From NCBI RefSeq assembly GCF_001983995.1, contig NZ_CP019450.1, positions 806,001 through 870,000 on the forward strand: a stretch of DNA of 64,000 nt, read 5' to 3'. This stretch comes from Halioglobus japonicus (GTDB taxonomy: Bacteria > Pseudomonadota > Gammaproteobacteria > Pseudomonadales > Halieaceae). Of this stretch, positions 1-11,450 are shown piece after piece. Under the pieces are notes generated by a model that was given only the letters and a program-made list of their open reading frames with translations, did not search any database and had not been told where the DNA came from. Position 1 is the stretch's first letter, and each line of letters opens with the position of its first letter. A program made the translations under genes and the position numbers.

Positions 1-1059
1 CGGCGCGCACGCGGGTTACGGTGCTGTGATGGTCGGCGCCCTGTTCATTGATGACCCGTTCGAAACCGCGCTGCCACTTGTTCAGGTGGTAGGCAACGTC
101 CGGCAGGAAGTAGGTATAGCCGCCATCGGTTTTGCGCATCACCCGATCTTTGTCGTCGCCAAAATCCGTTGTGCGTAGCCACAGCGCGCCACCGTCTTCG
201 TAGGTGTGGCCCTGGTCGATAAGGCGGGCGACGGTCTCTTCCACTGCGCCGGATTCGTACAGTGAGGACTCGAGGAAATACAGGTCAAAATTGACGGCGA
301 ATGCCTTGAGGTCGAGATCCTGTTCGCGGCGCAAATAAGCCACAGCAAACTGGCGGATTGCTTCCGTATCGGCGGGGTCGGTCGCGCCGGTGACATGTTT
401 GTCGGCCGCATCAACGGTTTCGCCCGCAAGATATGCCTTGGCCACGTCAACAATATAGTCGCCGCGATATCCGTCTTCGGGCCACTCGGGGCTCTCCGGG
501 CTCAGGCCCTGGCAGCGCGCCTGGACCGAGCGGGCCAGGTTGTCGATCTGGGCGCCGGCGTCGTTGTAGTAAAACTCGCTGGCTACGTCCCAGCCCGTGG
601 CGGCCAGTAGTCGGCAAATACTGTCGCCGACTGCTGCGCCGCGGCCGTGACCGACGTGCAGAGGGCCGGTGGGATTGGCGGACACAAATTCCACCTGCAC
701 CCTGCGGCCCTCGCCGGTGTTATTGCGGCCAAAGGCCTCGCCCTGTTCGAGCACCTGGCGGACGACCGCGCGGCTGCTGCCCTGGGACAGGAAAAAATTG
801 ATAAAGCCGGGCCGGCAATCTCAGTGCGATCGAGAATATCGGAGACAGGCAGAGCCTCACAGATCAGCGTGGCCAGATCCCTGGGCTTCATGCCGGCGGC
901 CTTGGCCAGGGTCAGCGCAATATTACTGGCCAGGTCACCGTGGCTTTTGTCTTTGGTGCGATCAATCTGGATGCGAGGGGTGGTGTCGGCCGGGAGCTGT
1001 TGCTGCTCGACCAGTGCCGCCAGCGCCTGTTCAATCAGCTGGGAGATTTGTTCCTTCAT
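1..1059 (-). CDS. argS: Arginyl-tRNA synthetase, N-terminal part, frameshifted
   Basis: Class I aminoacyl-tRNA synthetase that charges tRNA-Arg in the cytoplasm. The gene runs off the left window edge, so the anticodon-binding C-terminus is missing. The start is the ATG at 1059-1057 ([11 protein letters not shown]). The N-terminal tRNA-binding domain is readable to about residue 84 (EIAGP). The frame then changes at the CC at 807-808; one more C restores [10 protein letters not shown], followed by the class I signature HVGH in an [13 protein letters not shown] context and a continuous ArgS sequence to base 1. ArgS is normally essential and single copy, so I treat the break as a sequence error rather than a pseudogene. 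It lies upstream of priA on the same strand with a gap of about 100 bases. Identity is certain; the frameshift is seen directly. Confidence 0.95.
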
Positions 1060-1159
1060 TGCGGGGGAGATTACCTGCGTGTATTGGTTCTGGCGCCGCG
1101 ATTGGCGCAATGGGCGTATTATCGCCGCTCGCGGCGCCGAAGGCCAGACACAGGCGGTC

Positions 1160-3349
1160 TTAGAACATGTCCTGGGGGTCGATGTCGACCGACCAACTGA
1201 GATTGCGGGCCACTTTCTGGCGCTGGGCGATACTGACCAGTAGCCGCGCGGCCCGGTGAACCTGGGCTCGCTCGCCGCCGTGAATCAGCAACTGGGCCCG
1301 GAACCGACCGGCCCGGCGCTGCATGGGGGCGGGTAGCGGGCCAATCAGGGCCACGCCGGCGGGCATCTGACGCTGGGCGTTGTGACGCAGTGTCTGCAGG
1401 AAGTGTTCGCCCTGGCGGGCGTCGGTGCAGTCGCTGCGCAGCAGGGCGAGGTTGCCCGTCGGTGGCAGGTTGCGCTCTAAGCGCTCCGCCAGCATGGCCA
1501 GTGCTTGCTCGTGATAGGTCTGGCTCAGGGTGCCCTGCAGGCACGGATGCTCAGGGTGGTGGGTCTGGATCAGTACCTGGCCACCGGTGTCAGCGCGTCC
1601 GGCGCGTCCGGCCACCTGGGTCAGCAGTTGGGCAGCGCGTTCTTCACCGCGAAAATCGCCGCTGAATAACAGCGCATCCATGTCGATGACGCCCACCAGG
1701 GAGACCGCGGGGAAATGGTGGCCCTTGGTAAGCATCTGGGTGCCCAGCAATATGCAAGGCTGGCCTTCATTAACCTGATCGACCAGCGCCTGCATGGCCT
1801 CCCGGCCCTGCATGGAATCGCTGTCGACGCGATACAGGGCGGTGTCCGGGAATCGTTGCCTTAGAAACTCTTCTGCTTGTTCTGTGCCCACTCCCTGGGT
1901 AAGTAATTGCTCACTGCGGCACTGTGGGCAGCTACCCGGCAGTGGCTCGCTGTGACCGCAGTGATGGCAGCGCAGACGGCGCTGGCGGCGATGCAGCGTC
2001 AGGCGTGCGTCGCAGTGGTTGCAGTCGGCGATCCAGCCGCAGTCGTGGCACTGCACGGTCGGAGCAAAGCCGCGCCGATTGAGAAACAGAAGGGACTGTT
2101 CGCCCCGGGCCAGTGTATCCCCCACGGCCTTGACCAGGGCTTCCGACAGGCCGGCCTGGAGCGGCTGACGGCGTACATCCAGAACGGTGAGTTGGGGGAG
2201 CTCGCCGCTACCGGCTCGCTCGGTGAGGCGGTGGTGCTGATAGCGGCCCTGCAGCGCATTGTGCAGGGTCTCCAATGAGGGCGTGGCACTGCCCAACAAG
2301 ACCTGGCAGCGCTCGAGCTGGCCGCGCTTTACCGCCACATCCCTGGCAGAATAGCGGAAACCGTCCTGCTGCTTGAAAGAGCTGTCGTGTTCCTCGTCGA
2401 CCACGATCAGGCCGGGATCGACCATGGGGGTCAACACCGCAGAGCGCGTGCCAATGACAATCCGTGCGATACCGGTGCGCGCGGCCTCCCAGGCCCGCTC
2501 GCGCTGGACCTCGCCGAGGCCCGAGTGCAATACGGCGATATCGGTATCAAAGCGCTGCTCAAACCGCGCCAGGGTCTGAGGCGTGAGCCCAATTTCCGGA
2601 ATCAGGACCAGGGCTTGCTTGCCCTGGGCCAGGCAGTGGGCAATCAGCTGCAGATAAACCTCGGTTTTGCCCGACCCGGTGACGCCCTCGAGCAGATGGC
2701 AGCTGAACCCCTCTGAGGTTGCTATCAGTGCCTGTAGCGCCTGCGCCTGTTCGTTGTTGAGCGCCAGGCCCGGTCGAGCGCTGGCGTGGCAGTGGGCGGG
2801 AGATATCTCGCAGGGTTCTGCTAGCCCTTTGTCCTGCAGGGATTTCAACGCCGGGCGTTTGATGCCTGCGGCGGCCAATTGCTGGCCGCTGGTGGGGCCT
2901 TGCTGGCGCAGGGCCGCAAGCGCCTCTGCCTGACGCGGCGAGCGCCCCAGTGCGCCCTCGCCCAGGCCCTTGCCCTGGGTGGTTAATTGCCAGCCGGGAA
3001 TAGTCAGGCCGCGGTGCGGGTTGCCTTTGCGCAGGCGGGTGGGGAACGCCGCCGCCAGGACTTCGCCGATCGGGTGCTGATAGTAGTCGGCGGCCCACTG
3101 GCAGAGTTTCTGGAGGGTCTTCGGTAGCAGTGGTTCCGGATCCAGCAGCTCGCTGGCTTGCTTGAGCTCGAAATCGGTGGATTGAGGATCTGCCATGACT
3201 TCCACCAGCACGCCGCAGAGCTCGCGGTGGCCAAAGGGAACGCTGAGCCGTTGCCCCGGGCGCAGCTGCGCCGATTGGCTGCCTGCCGGCGGCAGGTAGT
3301 CGAACAGCGCGCGCAGGGGCGTTGGCAGGGCCAGACGCAGTATGGTCAC
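1160..3349 (-). CDS. priA: Primosomal protein N' (replication restart helicase)
   Basis: Superfamily 2 DNA helicase that recognises stalled forks and reloads the replisome. The 729-residue product matches the usual length of about 730. In order it shows an N-terminal fork-binding domain (LALPTPLRALFDYLPP), Walker A GVTGSGKTEVY near residues 222-232, the DEEH box near 318-321 and a zinc-binding region with eight paired cysteines at about 434-477. I chose the GTG at 3349-3347 because it begins right before the conserved TILRLALP segment; an upstream ATG would add 30 unconserved residues. It is divergent from rpmE. Confidence 0.96.
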   Translation of the reverse strand: MTILRLALPTPLRALFDYLPPAGSQSAQLRPGQRLSVPFGHRELCGVLVEVMADPQSTDFELKQASELLDPEPLLPKTLQKLCQWAADYYQHPIGEVLAAAFPTRLRKGNPHRGLTIPGWQLTTQGKGLGEGALGRSPRQAEALAALRQQGPTSGQQLAAAGIKRPALKSLQDKGLAEPCEISPAHCHASARPGLALNNEQAQALQALIATSEGFSCHLLEGVTGSGKTEVYLQLIAHCLAQGKQALVLIPEIGLTPQTLARFEQRFDTDIAVLHSGLGEVQRERAWEAARTGIARIVIGTRSAVLTPMVDPGLIVVDEEHDSSFKQQDGFRYSARDVAVKRGQLERCQVLLGSATPSLETLHNALQGRYQHHRLTERAGSGELPQLTVLDVRRQPLQAGLSEALVKAVGDTLARGEQSLLFLNRRGFAPTVQCHDCGWIADCNHCDARLTLHRRQRRLRCHHCGHSEPLPGSCPQCRSEQLLTQGVGTEQAEEFLRQRFPDTALYRVDSDSMQGREAMQALVDQVNEGQPCILLGTQMLTKGHHFPAVSLVGVIDMDALLFSGDFRGEERAAQLLTQVAGRAGRADTGGQVLIQTHHPEHPCLQGTLSQTYHEQALAMLAERLERNLPPTGNLALLRSDCTDARQGEHFLQTLRHNAQRQMPAGVALIGPLPAPMQRRAGRFRAQLLIHGGERAQVHRAARLLVSIAQRQKVARNLSWSVDIDPQDMF

Positions 3350-3449
3350 GGTTGGGGGTCGTCCTGGGGTCAAAACGCCAGTGTAACAACCGGTTGCGTG
3401 CCCCGCCAAAGGCGACCTCAATGGCGCGAAAACGGCCAATATTGAGTAC

Positions 3450-3477
3450 TTGCTAATCGGGCAGGGTCTGGTAATAT
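3450..3477 (+). promoter_or_regulatory. Putative sigma-70 promoter of rpmE
   Basis: TTGCTA at 3450-3455 and TAATAT at 3472-3477 are separated by 16 bases, a good match to the housekeeping consensus. They lie in the intergenic region between divergent priA and rpmE, leaving a leader of roughly 70 bases before the rpmE start. Predicted by eye only. Confidence 0.5.
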
Positions 3478-3554
3478 GCGCGCCTCTTTTTCTCCAGCAA
3501 CCGGATGCGGTGCCCGACAGGGATCGGGTGGCGGCATCATTAAGGAGCTATACA

Positions 3555-3773
3555 ATGCAAGCTGAACTACATCCCAAGTACGAAACCGTGACTGCTACCT
3601 GCAGCTGCGGTAACAAGATCGAAACTCGCTCTACCCTGTGCCAGGACCTGCACATCGACGTGTGCTCGAAGTGCCACCCGTTCTTCACAGGTAAGCAGAA
3701 GATTGTTGATTCCGGCGGCCGTGTAGACCGCTTCAAGAAACGTTTTGGCAGCCGCGGCACCAAGAAAAGTTAA
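3555..3773 (+). CDS. rpmE: 50S ribosomal protein L31, zinc-binding type
   Basis: Structural protein of the large ribosomal subunit; 72 residues, typical for L31. It has the family hallmarks HPKYE near the start, the CSCG pair and the [12 protein letters not shown] block with the zinc-ligand cysteines, then [11 protein letters not shown]. The ATG at 3555 follows the ribosome-binding site TAAGGAGC at 3541-3548. A rho-independent terminator follows at 3808-3845. The cysteine-containing form suggests this is the zinc-replete L31; no zinc-free paralogue is in the window. Confidence 0.97.
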   Translation: MQAELHPKYETVTATCSCGNKIETRSTLCQDLHIDVCSKCHPFFTGKQKIVDSGGRVDRFKKRFGSRGTKKS

Positions 3774-3783
3774 GCGTCAAAAC

Positions 3784-4617
3784 GTGCTGCGCTTCGTCGC
3801 AGAGCAGAAAAAGCGCCGACCCACCGCGAGTCTGGCGCTTTTTTTATGTCTGGCCGTCAGTGCTTGCGATGGCGCCGGGAGCCCCGCAGGCAGCGCCTCG
3901 ACAGCGGTCGCGCAGTGCGCCGCAGATCCCGCGACCCTGCGCAAAGCCGCGGTAGAACATGTCTACGATGGCGACACGCTACGGTTGCGCGGTGGTGAGC
4001 GTGTTCGGCTGGTGGGGGTGAACACACCTGAGCGGGGTCGAGATGGCGCTGCCGATGAGCCATTCGCTGAAGAAGCCCGGCGTACCTTGCAGGACCTGAC
4101 CCGTAGTGGCGAGGTTTGGTTGGCCGATGCTGCCCAAGCACGGGACCGCCATGGGCGGCTGCTCGCCTATACCTTCGATGCCCAGGGCAATAGCCTGTCG
4201 GCCCAGTTGCTTGCCCAGGGCATGGGCTTTCACGTTGCCATCGCTCCCAATACTGCCTACGCCGATTGTCTGGCAGTTGCGGAGTCAGGGGCGCGCGCTG
4301 CCCGGCGGGGTGTGTGGGGTGAGCCTTTCTATGCGCCGGTGCGCATGGCCGATCTCGGCCCTGGCGACGGTGGATTCAAGCGGGTCCGCGATGTGGTGAC
4401 CCGGGTGTCCTTCAAGGATAACGGCTGGTGGGTGCAGCTGGGGGGCAAGTTGGGGGTCAAGATAGCTGAACCGAACCAGGCGGCGTTTAAGCGGTCTGAG
4501 CTGAGGCGTCTGGAGGGTCGGGAAGTCGAAGTGCGCGGCTGGCTGGTGCCCAGAGACGGTGGTTGGTGGATGCTCACCCTCGGTCATCCCGAGATGCTGG
4601 AAATGAATCCTTCGTAG
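3784..4617 (+). CDS. Thermonuclease-family (SNase-like) lipoprotein
   Basis: Probable Ca2+-dependent nuclease of the staphylococcal nuclease family, exported and lipid-anchored. The N-terminus carries KKRR, a hydrophobic stretch and a lipobox (LAVSAC). The SNase core follows: [18 protein letters not shown], then [10 protein letters not shown] with the catalytic-type Arg/Asp residues, and a C-terminal OB-like extension. The start is uncertain: I use GTG 3784, which gives 277 residues and a conventional signal peptide. The ATG just after the T run is out of frame. A nuclease gene at this place after rpmE is also known in Pseudomonas. Confidence 0.85.
   Translation: MLRFVAEQKKRRPTASLALFLCLAVSACDGAGSPAGSASTAVAQCAADPATLRKAAVEHVYDGDTLRLRGGERVRLVGVNTPERGRDGAADEPFAEEARRTLQDLTRSGEVWLADAAQARDRHGRLLAYTFDAQGNSLSAQLLAQGMGFHVAIAPNTAYADCLAVAESGARAARRGVWGEPFYAPVRMADLGPGDGGFKRVRDVVTRVSFKDNGWWVQLGGKLGVKIAEPNQAAFKRSELRRLEGREVEVRGWLVPRDGGWWMLTLGHPEMLEMNPS
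3808..3845 (+). terminator. Rho-independent terminator after rpmE
   Basis: AAAAAGCGCC and GGCGCTTTTTTT form a hairpin ending in a T run, 35 bases after the rpmE stop. It lies inside the reading frame of the following nuclease gene and overlaps the codons of its predicted signal peptide, so it could attenuate read-through into that gene. Confidence 0.8.
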
Positions 4618-4687
4618 CGTAAATTATCACCTTGTGGCAGTAGCCGCTTTTCATTATTCTCTCACTCCTTTTTTTCGGGGATACTCC

Positions 4688-5938
4688 ATGTCAGAAGAGC
4701 TGATGCAAGATGCGTTGGATTACCATGCGCTGCCAACGCCGGGCAAAATCAGTGTGGAATTGACCACCCCCGCCGAAACCCAGCGAGACCTCTCACTTGC
4801 GTATTCACCCGGTGTCGCTGAGCCCTGCCGTGAAATCGCCGCCGATGTCGAGAACGCCTATCGCTATACCGGCAAGGGCAATCTTGTGGCGGTGATCAGC
4901 AACGGTACCGCTGTATTGGGCCTGGGCAATCTGGGCGCACTGGCCAGCAAGCCGGTGATGGAAGGCAAGGCGCTGCTGTTCAAACGTTTTGCGGGCATTA
5001 ACTCCATCGATATTGAAGTTGAAACCGAAGATGCGGGCGAATTTATCGATACGGTTGCCCGTATTGCCACGACCTTTGGCGGCATTAACCTGGAAGACAT
5101 CAAGGCACCCGAGTGTTTTGAGATTGAGTCTGCGCTGATTGAGCGCTGCGATATTCCGGTATTTCACGATGATCAGCACGGTACCGCGATTGTGACCGCG
5201 GCCGGGCTCGTGAGCGCGCTGGAAATTCAAGGCAAGCGGATTGAAGACGCCGTAGTAACCTGCCTCGGTGCCGGTGCCGCAGCGATTGCCTGCATGCGCT
5301 TGCTGATCAGCCTCGGTGCGCGCCGGGAAAACATTTATATGCTGGACCGCCGCGGTGTGATTTATGAAGGCCGCGAAGGGGTGAACACCTACAAGCAGGA
5401 GTTCGCCAATCGCACCGACAAGCGCAGCCTGTCAGATGCCATCAGTGGTGCAGACGTCTTTATCGGCCTGTCCGGAGCTGATCTGCTCAGCCCGGAAATG
5501 CTGCTGTCCATGGCGGACCGCCCGGTGGTCTTTGCCTGTTCCAACCCCGACCCGGAGATTAAGCCGGAGCTGGCACTGGCGACCCGGGATGATCTGATTA
5601 TTGCCACCGGCCGGTCGGACTACCCTAACCAGGTCAACAATGTGCTGGGCTTCCCCTTTATTTTCCGCGGCGCGTTGGATGTGCGTGCCAGCGCCATTAA
5701 TGAAGAGATGAAGGTGGCAGCGGTACAGGCGCTGTGCGACCTTGCCAGGGAACCGGTTGAGCAGGCTGTGCTCGATGCCTGTGGCGTGGAATCACTGGCG
5801 TTCGGGCCTGAGTACATCATACCCAAGCCCATGGACAGTCGTTTGCTGGGGCGCCTTGCGCCGGCGGTGGCGCGGGCAGCGATTGAGTCGGGCGTGGCCC
5901 GGGTGGCGCTGCCGGAGGACTACGCGCCCACGCTCTGA
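4688..5938 (+). CDS. NAD(P)-dependent malic enzyme, short form
   Basis: Oxidatively decarboxylates malate to pyruvate, supplying NAD(P)H at the TCA-gluconeogenesis junction. The 416-residue protein has the malic N-terminal domain ([31 protein letters not shown]), the metal-binding region ([22 protein letters not shown]) and a Rossmann domain with GAGAAAIAC. It ends after this core and lacks the phosphotransacetylase-like C-terminal domain of E. coli MaeB, which is about 760 residues. The start is ATG 4688 after a GGGGAT site; an in-frame upstream start would add 18 unconserved residues. NAD versus NADP preference cannot be read from sequence alone. Confidence 0.92.
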   Translation: MSEELMQDALDYHALPTPGKISVELTTPAETQRDLSLAYSPGVAEPCREIAADVENAYRYTGKGNLVAVISNGTAVLGLGNLGALASKPVMEGKALLFKRFAGINSIDIEVETEDAGEFIDTVARIATTFGGINLEDIKAPECFEIESALIERCDIPVFHDDQHGTAIVTAAGLVSALEIQGKRIEDAVVTCLGAGAAAIACMRLLISLGARRENIYMLDRRGVIYEGREGVNTYKQEFANRTDKRSLSDAISGADVFIGLSGADLLSPEMLLSMADRPVVFACSNPDPEIKPELALATRDDLIIATGRSDYPNQVNNVLGFPFIFRGALDVRASAINEEMKVAAVQALCDLAREPVEQAVLDACGVESLAFGPEYIIPKPMDSRLLGRLAPAVARAAIESGVARVALPEDYAPTL

Positions 5939-5951
5939 TCCAGGTTCGGGG

Positions 5952-8465
5952 TCAGAAAATATCCTGTACCAGATCGTCCGTGCCCTGACTCCCGGGGCTC
6001 AGGCTGTCGCCGTCCTTGCCGCTGCTGGCAGGGACATGCTCCTGACGGAAGTACTCAAAGATTGCTTTGGGGTTTCGCGACCCTGCCAGCAGGCCCGTTT
6101 CCGGGTCGATTTTCACGTTGACGATACCCGGCGGTAGTCGGCGCTCCCGGTCTTCACTGTTTGCTAGCGCCAGGCGCATGTAATCAATCCAGATGGGCAG
6201 CGCGGCGGTACCGCCAAATTCGCGGCGTCCGAGGGGGGTGTAGTTGTCGAAACCTACCCATGTCGTCGTGGCCACATCCTGGTTGTAGCCTGAGAACCAG
6301 GCGTCCATGGGGCCATTGGTTGTGCCGGTCTTACCGGCGATGTCGCCCCGTTTCAGCACCAGGGCCCTGCGGCCGGTGCCCCGGGTAATCACGTCCTCGA
6401 GAATGCTGTTGAGGATGAAATTGACCCTCTCTTCCATCACCCGCGGGGCGATCGGCGCCCGGTCAGCCGGCGCGGATTCCTGTGCCAGGATTTGCTCCAT
6501 GCTCAGTTCCTCCAAGGATGCTTCCGTTGATTCAGGCTGGTCGCAGTCCCGGCACACCGTCAACGGCTGTGCCTTGAAGACGGTTTCGCCGTGGAAATCA
6601 TCGATGCGATCAATCAGGAAGGGTTCTACCTGATAACCGCCATTGGCAAGCATGGCATAGCCAGTGGCCACCTCCAGCGGGCTCATGGCGTGGGTGCCCA
6701 GCGCCAGCGACAGGTCGGGGGAAAAATCGGAGGTCTCGAACCCGTAGCGATCGACCGCCGCAATCAGCTCGCGCACGCCCAGTTGTTGCAGCAGGCGAAT
6801 CGACACCAGATTGCGGGATTTGGTCAGGGCCCAGCGCAAGCGGGTCGGTCCGTGAAAAACGCCGCCATCGTTTTCCGGGCGCCAGATATCTTCCAGTGAG
6901 CTGTCTTCCAGAACCACCGGTGCGTCGTTGATGATGCTGGCAGCGGTAAAGCCTGCTTCCATTGCGGCACCGTAGAGGAAGGGCTTGAAGTTGGAGCCTG
7001 GCTGACGCTGGGCCTGGGTGGCACGGTTGAATTTGCTCAGCTCAAAGCCCATACCGCCAACAATACTCAGGATGGCGCCGTTATCTGGTGCCAGGGCGAC
7101 GAGCGCAGCCTGGGCGGCGGGCACCTGTGTCAGTTGCCAGGGTGGCTGGAGTGGTGCTGGGGGTGTGTCTGTGTCGCCGGCTTCAGGGTCTGCTTCCTCT
7201 GTCGGCGGCTCGGGCAATTCGCCTTCTACCACTCGAATCAGGTCGCCGGGGGTAAACAGTTCGGCGGGATTCTCGGGTTTGGAGCCGCGCCGATCTTCGG
7301 TGAGATAGGGGCGCGCGTCTGACATGCCGTTTTCCCAGAACAGCTCGCCCAGGGAGCCATCCCGGAATAGCAGGCTCACTTTGTCATCGAGGACCTCGGT
7401 GATAATGGCCGGTGTCTGCCAGGCGATGACAGGGATATCTGCCAGCGCATTGAGCCAGTATTCAGTGGCATCGACCTCCGCCTCCTTGGGAAGTGGGAAG
7501 CGCTGTTCCGGGCCGCGATAACCGTGGCGTTCATCGTAGGTGACCAGGCCGTTAATTAGGGCGCTGCGTGCCGTCTGCTGCAGCTCGCTGCTGATGGTGG
7601 TGTAAACATGGTAGCCATCGTTGTAGGCGTCCATACCATAGCGGTCGAGCATCTCCTGACGGGCCATCTCGGCGGCGTAGTGGGCAGTAAAGCTCAACTG
7701 GGCGCCGTGCAGCGTGGCGCTGTCGATCTCGCTGCTGGCGGTATCGAACTGGGACTGGTCGATGTAGCCGAGGGTGAGCATGCGCCCCAGAATCCAGTCG
7801 CGCCGCTCTTTGCCCGCGGTGGGGCCGCTCACGGGGTTGTTCCGCGACGGCGCCTTGGGAATGCCCGCCAGCATGGCATGTTGGGCCAGACTCAGTTCGT
7901 CGATGCCCTTGCCGTAGTAAACCCTGGAGGCCGCCTCGAAACCGTAGGCCCGATGCCCCAGGAAGACCCGGTTGAAGTAAAGCTCGAATATCTCTTCTTT
8001 ATTCAGGGCTCGCTCAATCTCGATCGCCAGCAGGATTTCGTTGAATTTGCGCATAAACGTCCTCTCCAGGGAGAGGAAGTAGTTGCGCGCGACCTGCATG
8101 GTCAGGGTACTGCCGCCTGAGCCCTTCTGGCCGGTGAGCACTAGTTCCGATACTGCCCGCCCCAGACCCATGAGATCGATGCCCTGGTGGCGGAAGAAGT
8201 TGTCGTCTTCCGCAGCGAGAAGTGCCTTGACGAACTGGTCGGGAATGTCGTCAAAAGGTAGCGGACTGCGCTTTTGTTCGCCGAACTGGCCGATCAGGTC
8301 GCCTTCGCGGGTGTAAACCCGCATCGGGGTCTGCAGTTTGACATCGCGCAGCGTTTCAACGTCAGGCAGGTTGGGGCTCAGGTATAAATAGATGCCGGCA
8401 AGCCCCCAGAGCCCGCCAAAGGCGCCGAGAAGGGTCATTCTCAGAAGAAAGTGGAGAAAGCTCAT
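5952..8465 (-). CDS. mrcA: Penicillin-binding protein 1A
   Basis: Bifunctional class A PBP that polymerises and cross-links peptidoglycan at the inner membrane. The 837-residue protein has an N-terminal membrane anchor (about 5-30), a glycosyltransferase domain with catalytic Glu86 in the EDDNFFRHQG motif, an inserted OB-like domain with an acidic Pro-rich segment near 418-440, and a transpeptidase domain with SxxK (Ser491, Lys494), SRN at 550-552 and KTGTT at 712-716. It is divergent from pilM, the same arrangement as ponA-pilM in Pseudomonas. Confidence 0.96.
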   Translation of the reverse strand: MSFLHFLLRMTLLGAFGGLWGLAGIYLYLSPNLPDVETLRDVKLQTPMRVYTREGDLIGQFGEQKRSPLPFDDIPDQFVKALLAAEDDNFFRHQGIDLMGLGRAVSELVLTGQKGSGGSTLTMQVARNYFLSLERTFMRKFNEILLAIEIERALNKEEIFELYFNRVFLGHRAYGFEAASRVYYGKGIDELSLAQHAMLAGIPKAPSRNNPVSGPTAGKERRDWILGRMLTLGYIDQSQFDTASSEIDSATLHGAQLSFTAHYAAEMARQEMLDRYGMDAYNDGYHVYTTISSELQQTARSALINGLVTYDERHGYRGPEQRFPLPKEAEVDATEYWLNALADIPVIAWQTPAIITEVLDDKVSLLFRDGSLGELFWENGMSDARPYLTEDRRGSKPENPAELFTPGDLIRVVEGELPEPPTEEADPEAGDTDTPPAPLQPPWQLTQVPAAQAALVALAPDNGAILSIVGGMGFELSKFNRATQAQRQPGSNFKPFLYGAAMEAGFTAASIINDAPVVLEDSSLEDIWRPENDGGVFHGPTRLRWALTKSRNLVSIRLLQQLGVRELIAAVDRYGFETSDFSPDLSLALGTHAMSPLEVATGYAMLANGGYQVEPFLIDRIDDFHGETVFKAQPLTVCRDCDQPESTEASLEELSMEQILAQESAPADRAPIAPRVMEERVNFILNSILEDVITRGTGRRALVLKRGDIAGKTGTTNGPMDAWFSGYNQDVATTTWVGFDNYTPLGRREFGGTAALPIWIDYMRLALANSEDRERRLPPGIVNVKIDPETGLLAGSRNPKAIFEYFRQEHVPASSGKDGDSLSPGSQGTDDLVQDIF

Positions 8466-9704
<1,239 letters not shown>

Positions 9705-9705
<1 letters not shown>

Positions 9706-10274
9706 TGGCGAAGATTAACTTACTCCCGTGGCGCGACGAGCGCCGCGCTGAACTCAAGCGCGATTTTCTGGTGACGTTGGCATTGGTGGCCCTGTTTGGA
9801 GCCGGTGTGGTGTTGCTGGCTGATCGGGTGGTGAATAACCAGATCGATAACCAGAAAGCGCGCAATGCTTATCTGACTAAAAATATCAAGGAGTTGGATA
9901 AGCAGGTGGCTGAAATCCGTGAGTTGCAGAAACGTCGCAACGAGTTGATTGACCGCATGCGCGTTATTCAGGAGTTGCAGGGTACTCGACCACTGATTGT
10001 GCGGGTACTTGATCAGATCGTGCGCACTGTGCCAGACGGCGTTTTCTACACCAACCTGAACTCCAAGGGATCGCGGATCGCGATTAATGGCTTCGCTGAA
10101 TCGAATAACCGGGTGTCCAGCCTTATGCGCCGCCTCGACGGCTCAGACTGGCTGACCAAGCCAAACCTGGACAAGGTGCAAGCGGCAACCCAGTATGGCG
10201 ATCAAGCTAACCGTTTTAATCTGACGGTCGTGGTGCAGCCTCCCAAAACTGACAATACCGAAGGGGAGCAGTAA
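9705..10274 (+). CDS. pilN: Type IV pilus assembly protein PilN
   Basis: Bitopic inner-membrane protein of the pilus alignment subcomplex. 189 residues: a short cytoplasmic N-terminus with the PilM-binding motif (INLLPWR), one membrane helix at about 20-42, a coiled coil (about 45-95) and a periplasmic ferredoxin-like domain. The ATG overlaps the pilM stop, implying translational coupling. PilO follows after two bases. Confidence 0.95.
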
Positions 10275-10276
10275 TC

Positions 10277-10894
10277 ATGGCGATCCAGGATACCATGCGT
10301 TCCCTGAACGAATTTGATATTAACGATCTCGATTTCGAGAATATCGGCAGTTGGCCCTTCGCGGTTAAATTTATCGTCTGGGTGGTAGTGCTCGCCGCGG
10401 TTATCGCTGGCGGTTATTACTATCACATCGAGGATTTGCAGAAGCGACTGGTCAAGGAAGAGAAGAAAGAGCAGACGCTGAAGAAGGACTTTGAGAAGAA
10501 AGCGTTTCAGGCTGCTAATCTCGATGCCTATCGCAAACAGCTTGCCGAGATGGAAGAGACGTTCGGTGCCCTGGTCAGCCAGCTGCCCAGCGACACCGAA
10601 GTTCCGGGTTTGCTCGAAGATATCACCAATAAGGGACTGCTGAATGGCCTGGCCATTCACAGTATTGACCTGAAGGCTGAGCGTGCTCGCGAGTTCTACG
10701 TCGAGCTGCCGATCGCCATCCACGCCTCTGGTTCTTACCATGACCTCGGGGCATTTGTGAGCGGGCTGGCGGCATTGCCGCGTATCGTCACGTTGCACGA
10801 TTTCAATATCAGTATTCCCAAGCAAGGTAACGCCGATAATCTCAGTATGAGCATTACCGCCAAGACTTATCGCTATCGTGACGGGGGGGCCTAA
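10277..10894 (+). CDS. pilO: Type IV pilus assembly protein PilO
   Basis: Bitopic inner-membrane partner of PilN; the heterodimer carries PilP and helps align the secretin. 205 residues with a membrane helix at about 28-52 (IVWVVVLAAVIAGGYYY), a Lys/Glu-rich coiled coil (about 53-95) and a periplasmic domain with the PilO-typical LPSDTEVPGLLEDI. It is tightly packed between pilN and pilP. Confidence 0.95.
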   Translation: MAIQDTMRSLNEFDINDLDFENIGSWPFAVKFIVWVVVLAAVIAGGYYYHIEDLQKRLVKEEKKEQTLKKDFEKKAFQAANLDAYRKQLAEMEETFGALVSQLPSDTEVPGLLEDITNKGLLNGLAIHSIDLKAERAREFYVELPIAIHASGSYHDLGAFVSGLAALPRIVTLHDFNISIPKQGNADNLSMSITAKTYRYRDGGA

Positions 10895-10897
10895 GCT

Positions 10898-11428
10898 ATG
10901 AAATCCCTGAAACGATACGCTGCATTTATTGCCCTGCCGCTGGTGCTCGCCGGCTGTAGCGGGCCCGATTTCTCCGATCTGGATGCCTTTATGGCGCAGA
11001 AGCGGGCGCGTCCCGGTGGCGTGATTGAGCCCATCCCGACGTTCAAGGCCTACGAGGCGTTTGGTTACAGTGCAACCACACTGCGCAGCCCGTTTGAGCG
11101 GCCTGTGGAAGTGCGGGACATTGCCCAGCTGCAGGCTGTGAGTGCGATCAAGCCTGATGAAAACCGGGCCAAGGAATTCCTGGAACAATTTACCTTCGAC
11201 TCACTGCGTATGGTGGGCACCCTGGATGGGCGCGAAGCCAACTGGGTTTTGATTCGCGACCCGCAGGGCGGGGTGCATCGCGTGTCTATTGGTAATTATC
11301 TGGGACGTCATCACGGCAAGATCGTGGAAACCACCGACACCTATGTGGCCGTGGTCGAGATCGTGAGTGACGGCAGTGCAGACGGCTGGGTAGAACGGCC
11401 GCGATCAATTAAGTTATCCGGCATTTAA
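10898..11428 (+). CDS. pilP: Type IV pilus lipoprotein PilP
   Basis: Inner-membrane lipoprotein that links PilNO to the PilQ secretin. 176 residues with a lipobox (VLAGC, Cys about 20), an extended linker with PTFKAYEAFGY, and the C-terminal beta-sandwich (FDSLRMVGTL, LIRDPQGGVHRVSIGNYLG) that contacts PilQ. Three bases follow pilO. Confidence 0.95.
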   Translation: MKSLKRYAAFIALPLVLAGCSGPDFSDLDAFMAQKRARPGGVIEPIPTFKAYEAFGYSATTLRSPFERPVEVRDIAQLQAVSAIKPDENRAKEFLEQFTFDSLRMVGTLDGREANWVLIRDPQGGVHRVSIGNYLGRHHGKIVETTDTYVAVVEIVSDGSADGWVERPRSIKLSGI

Positions 11429-11450
11429 GCCGGGGCCATGGGTGACTGCC

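Noticed and set aside
3784..3860. ATG just after the T run as the nuclease start
   Set aside because: It is out of frame with the nuclease domain.
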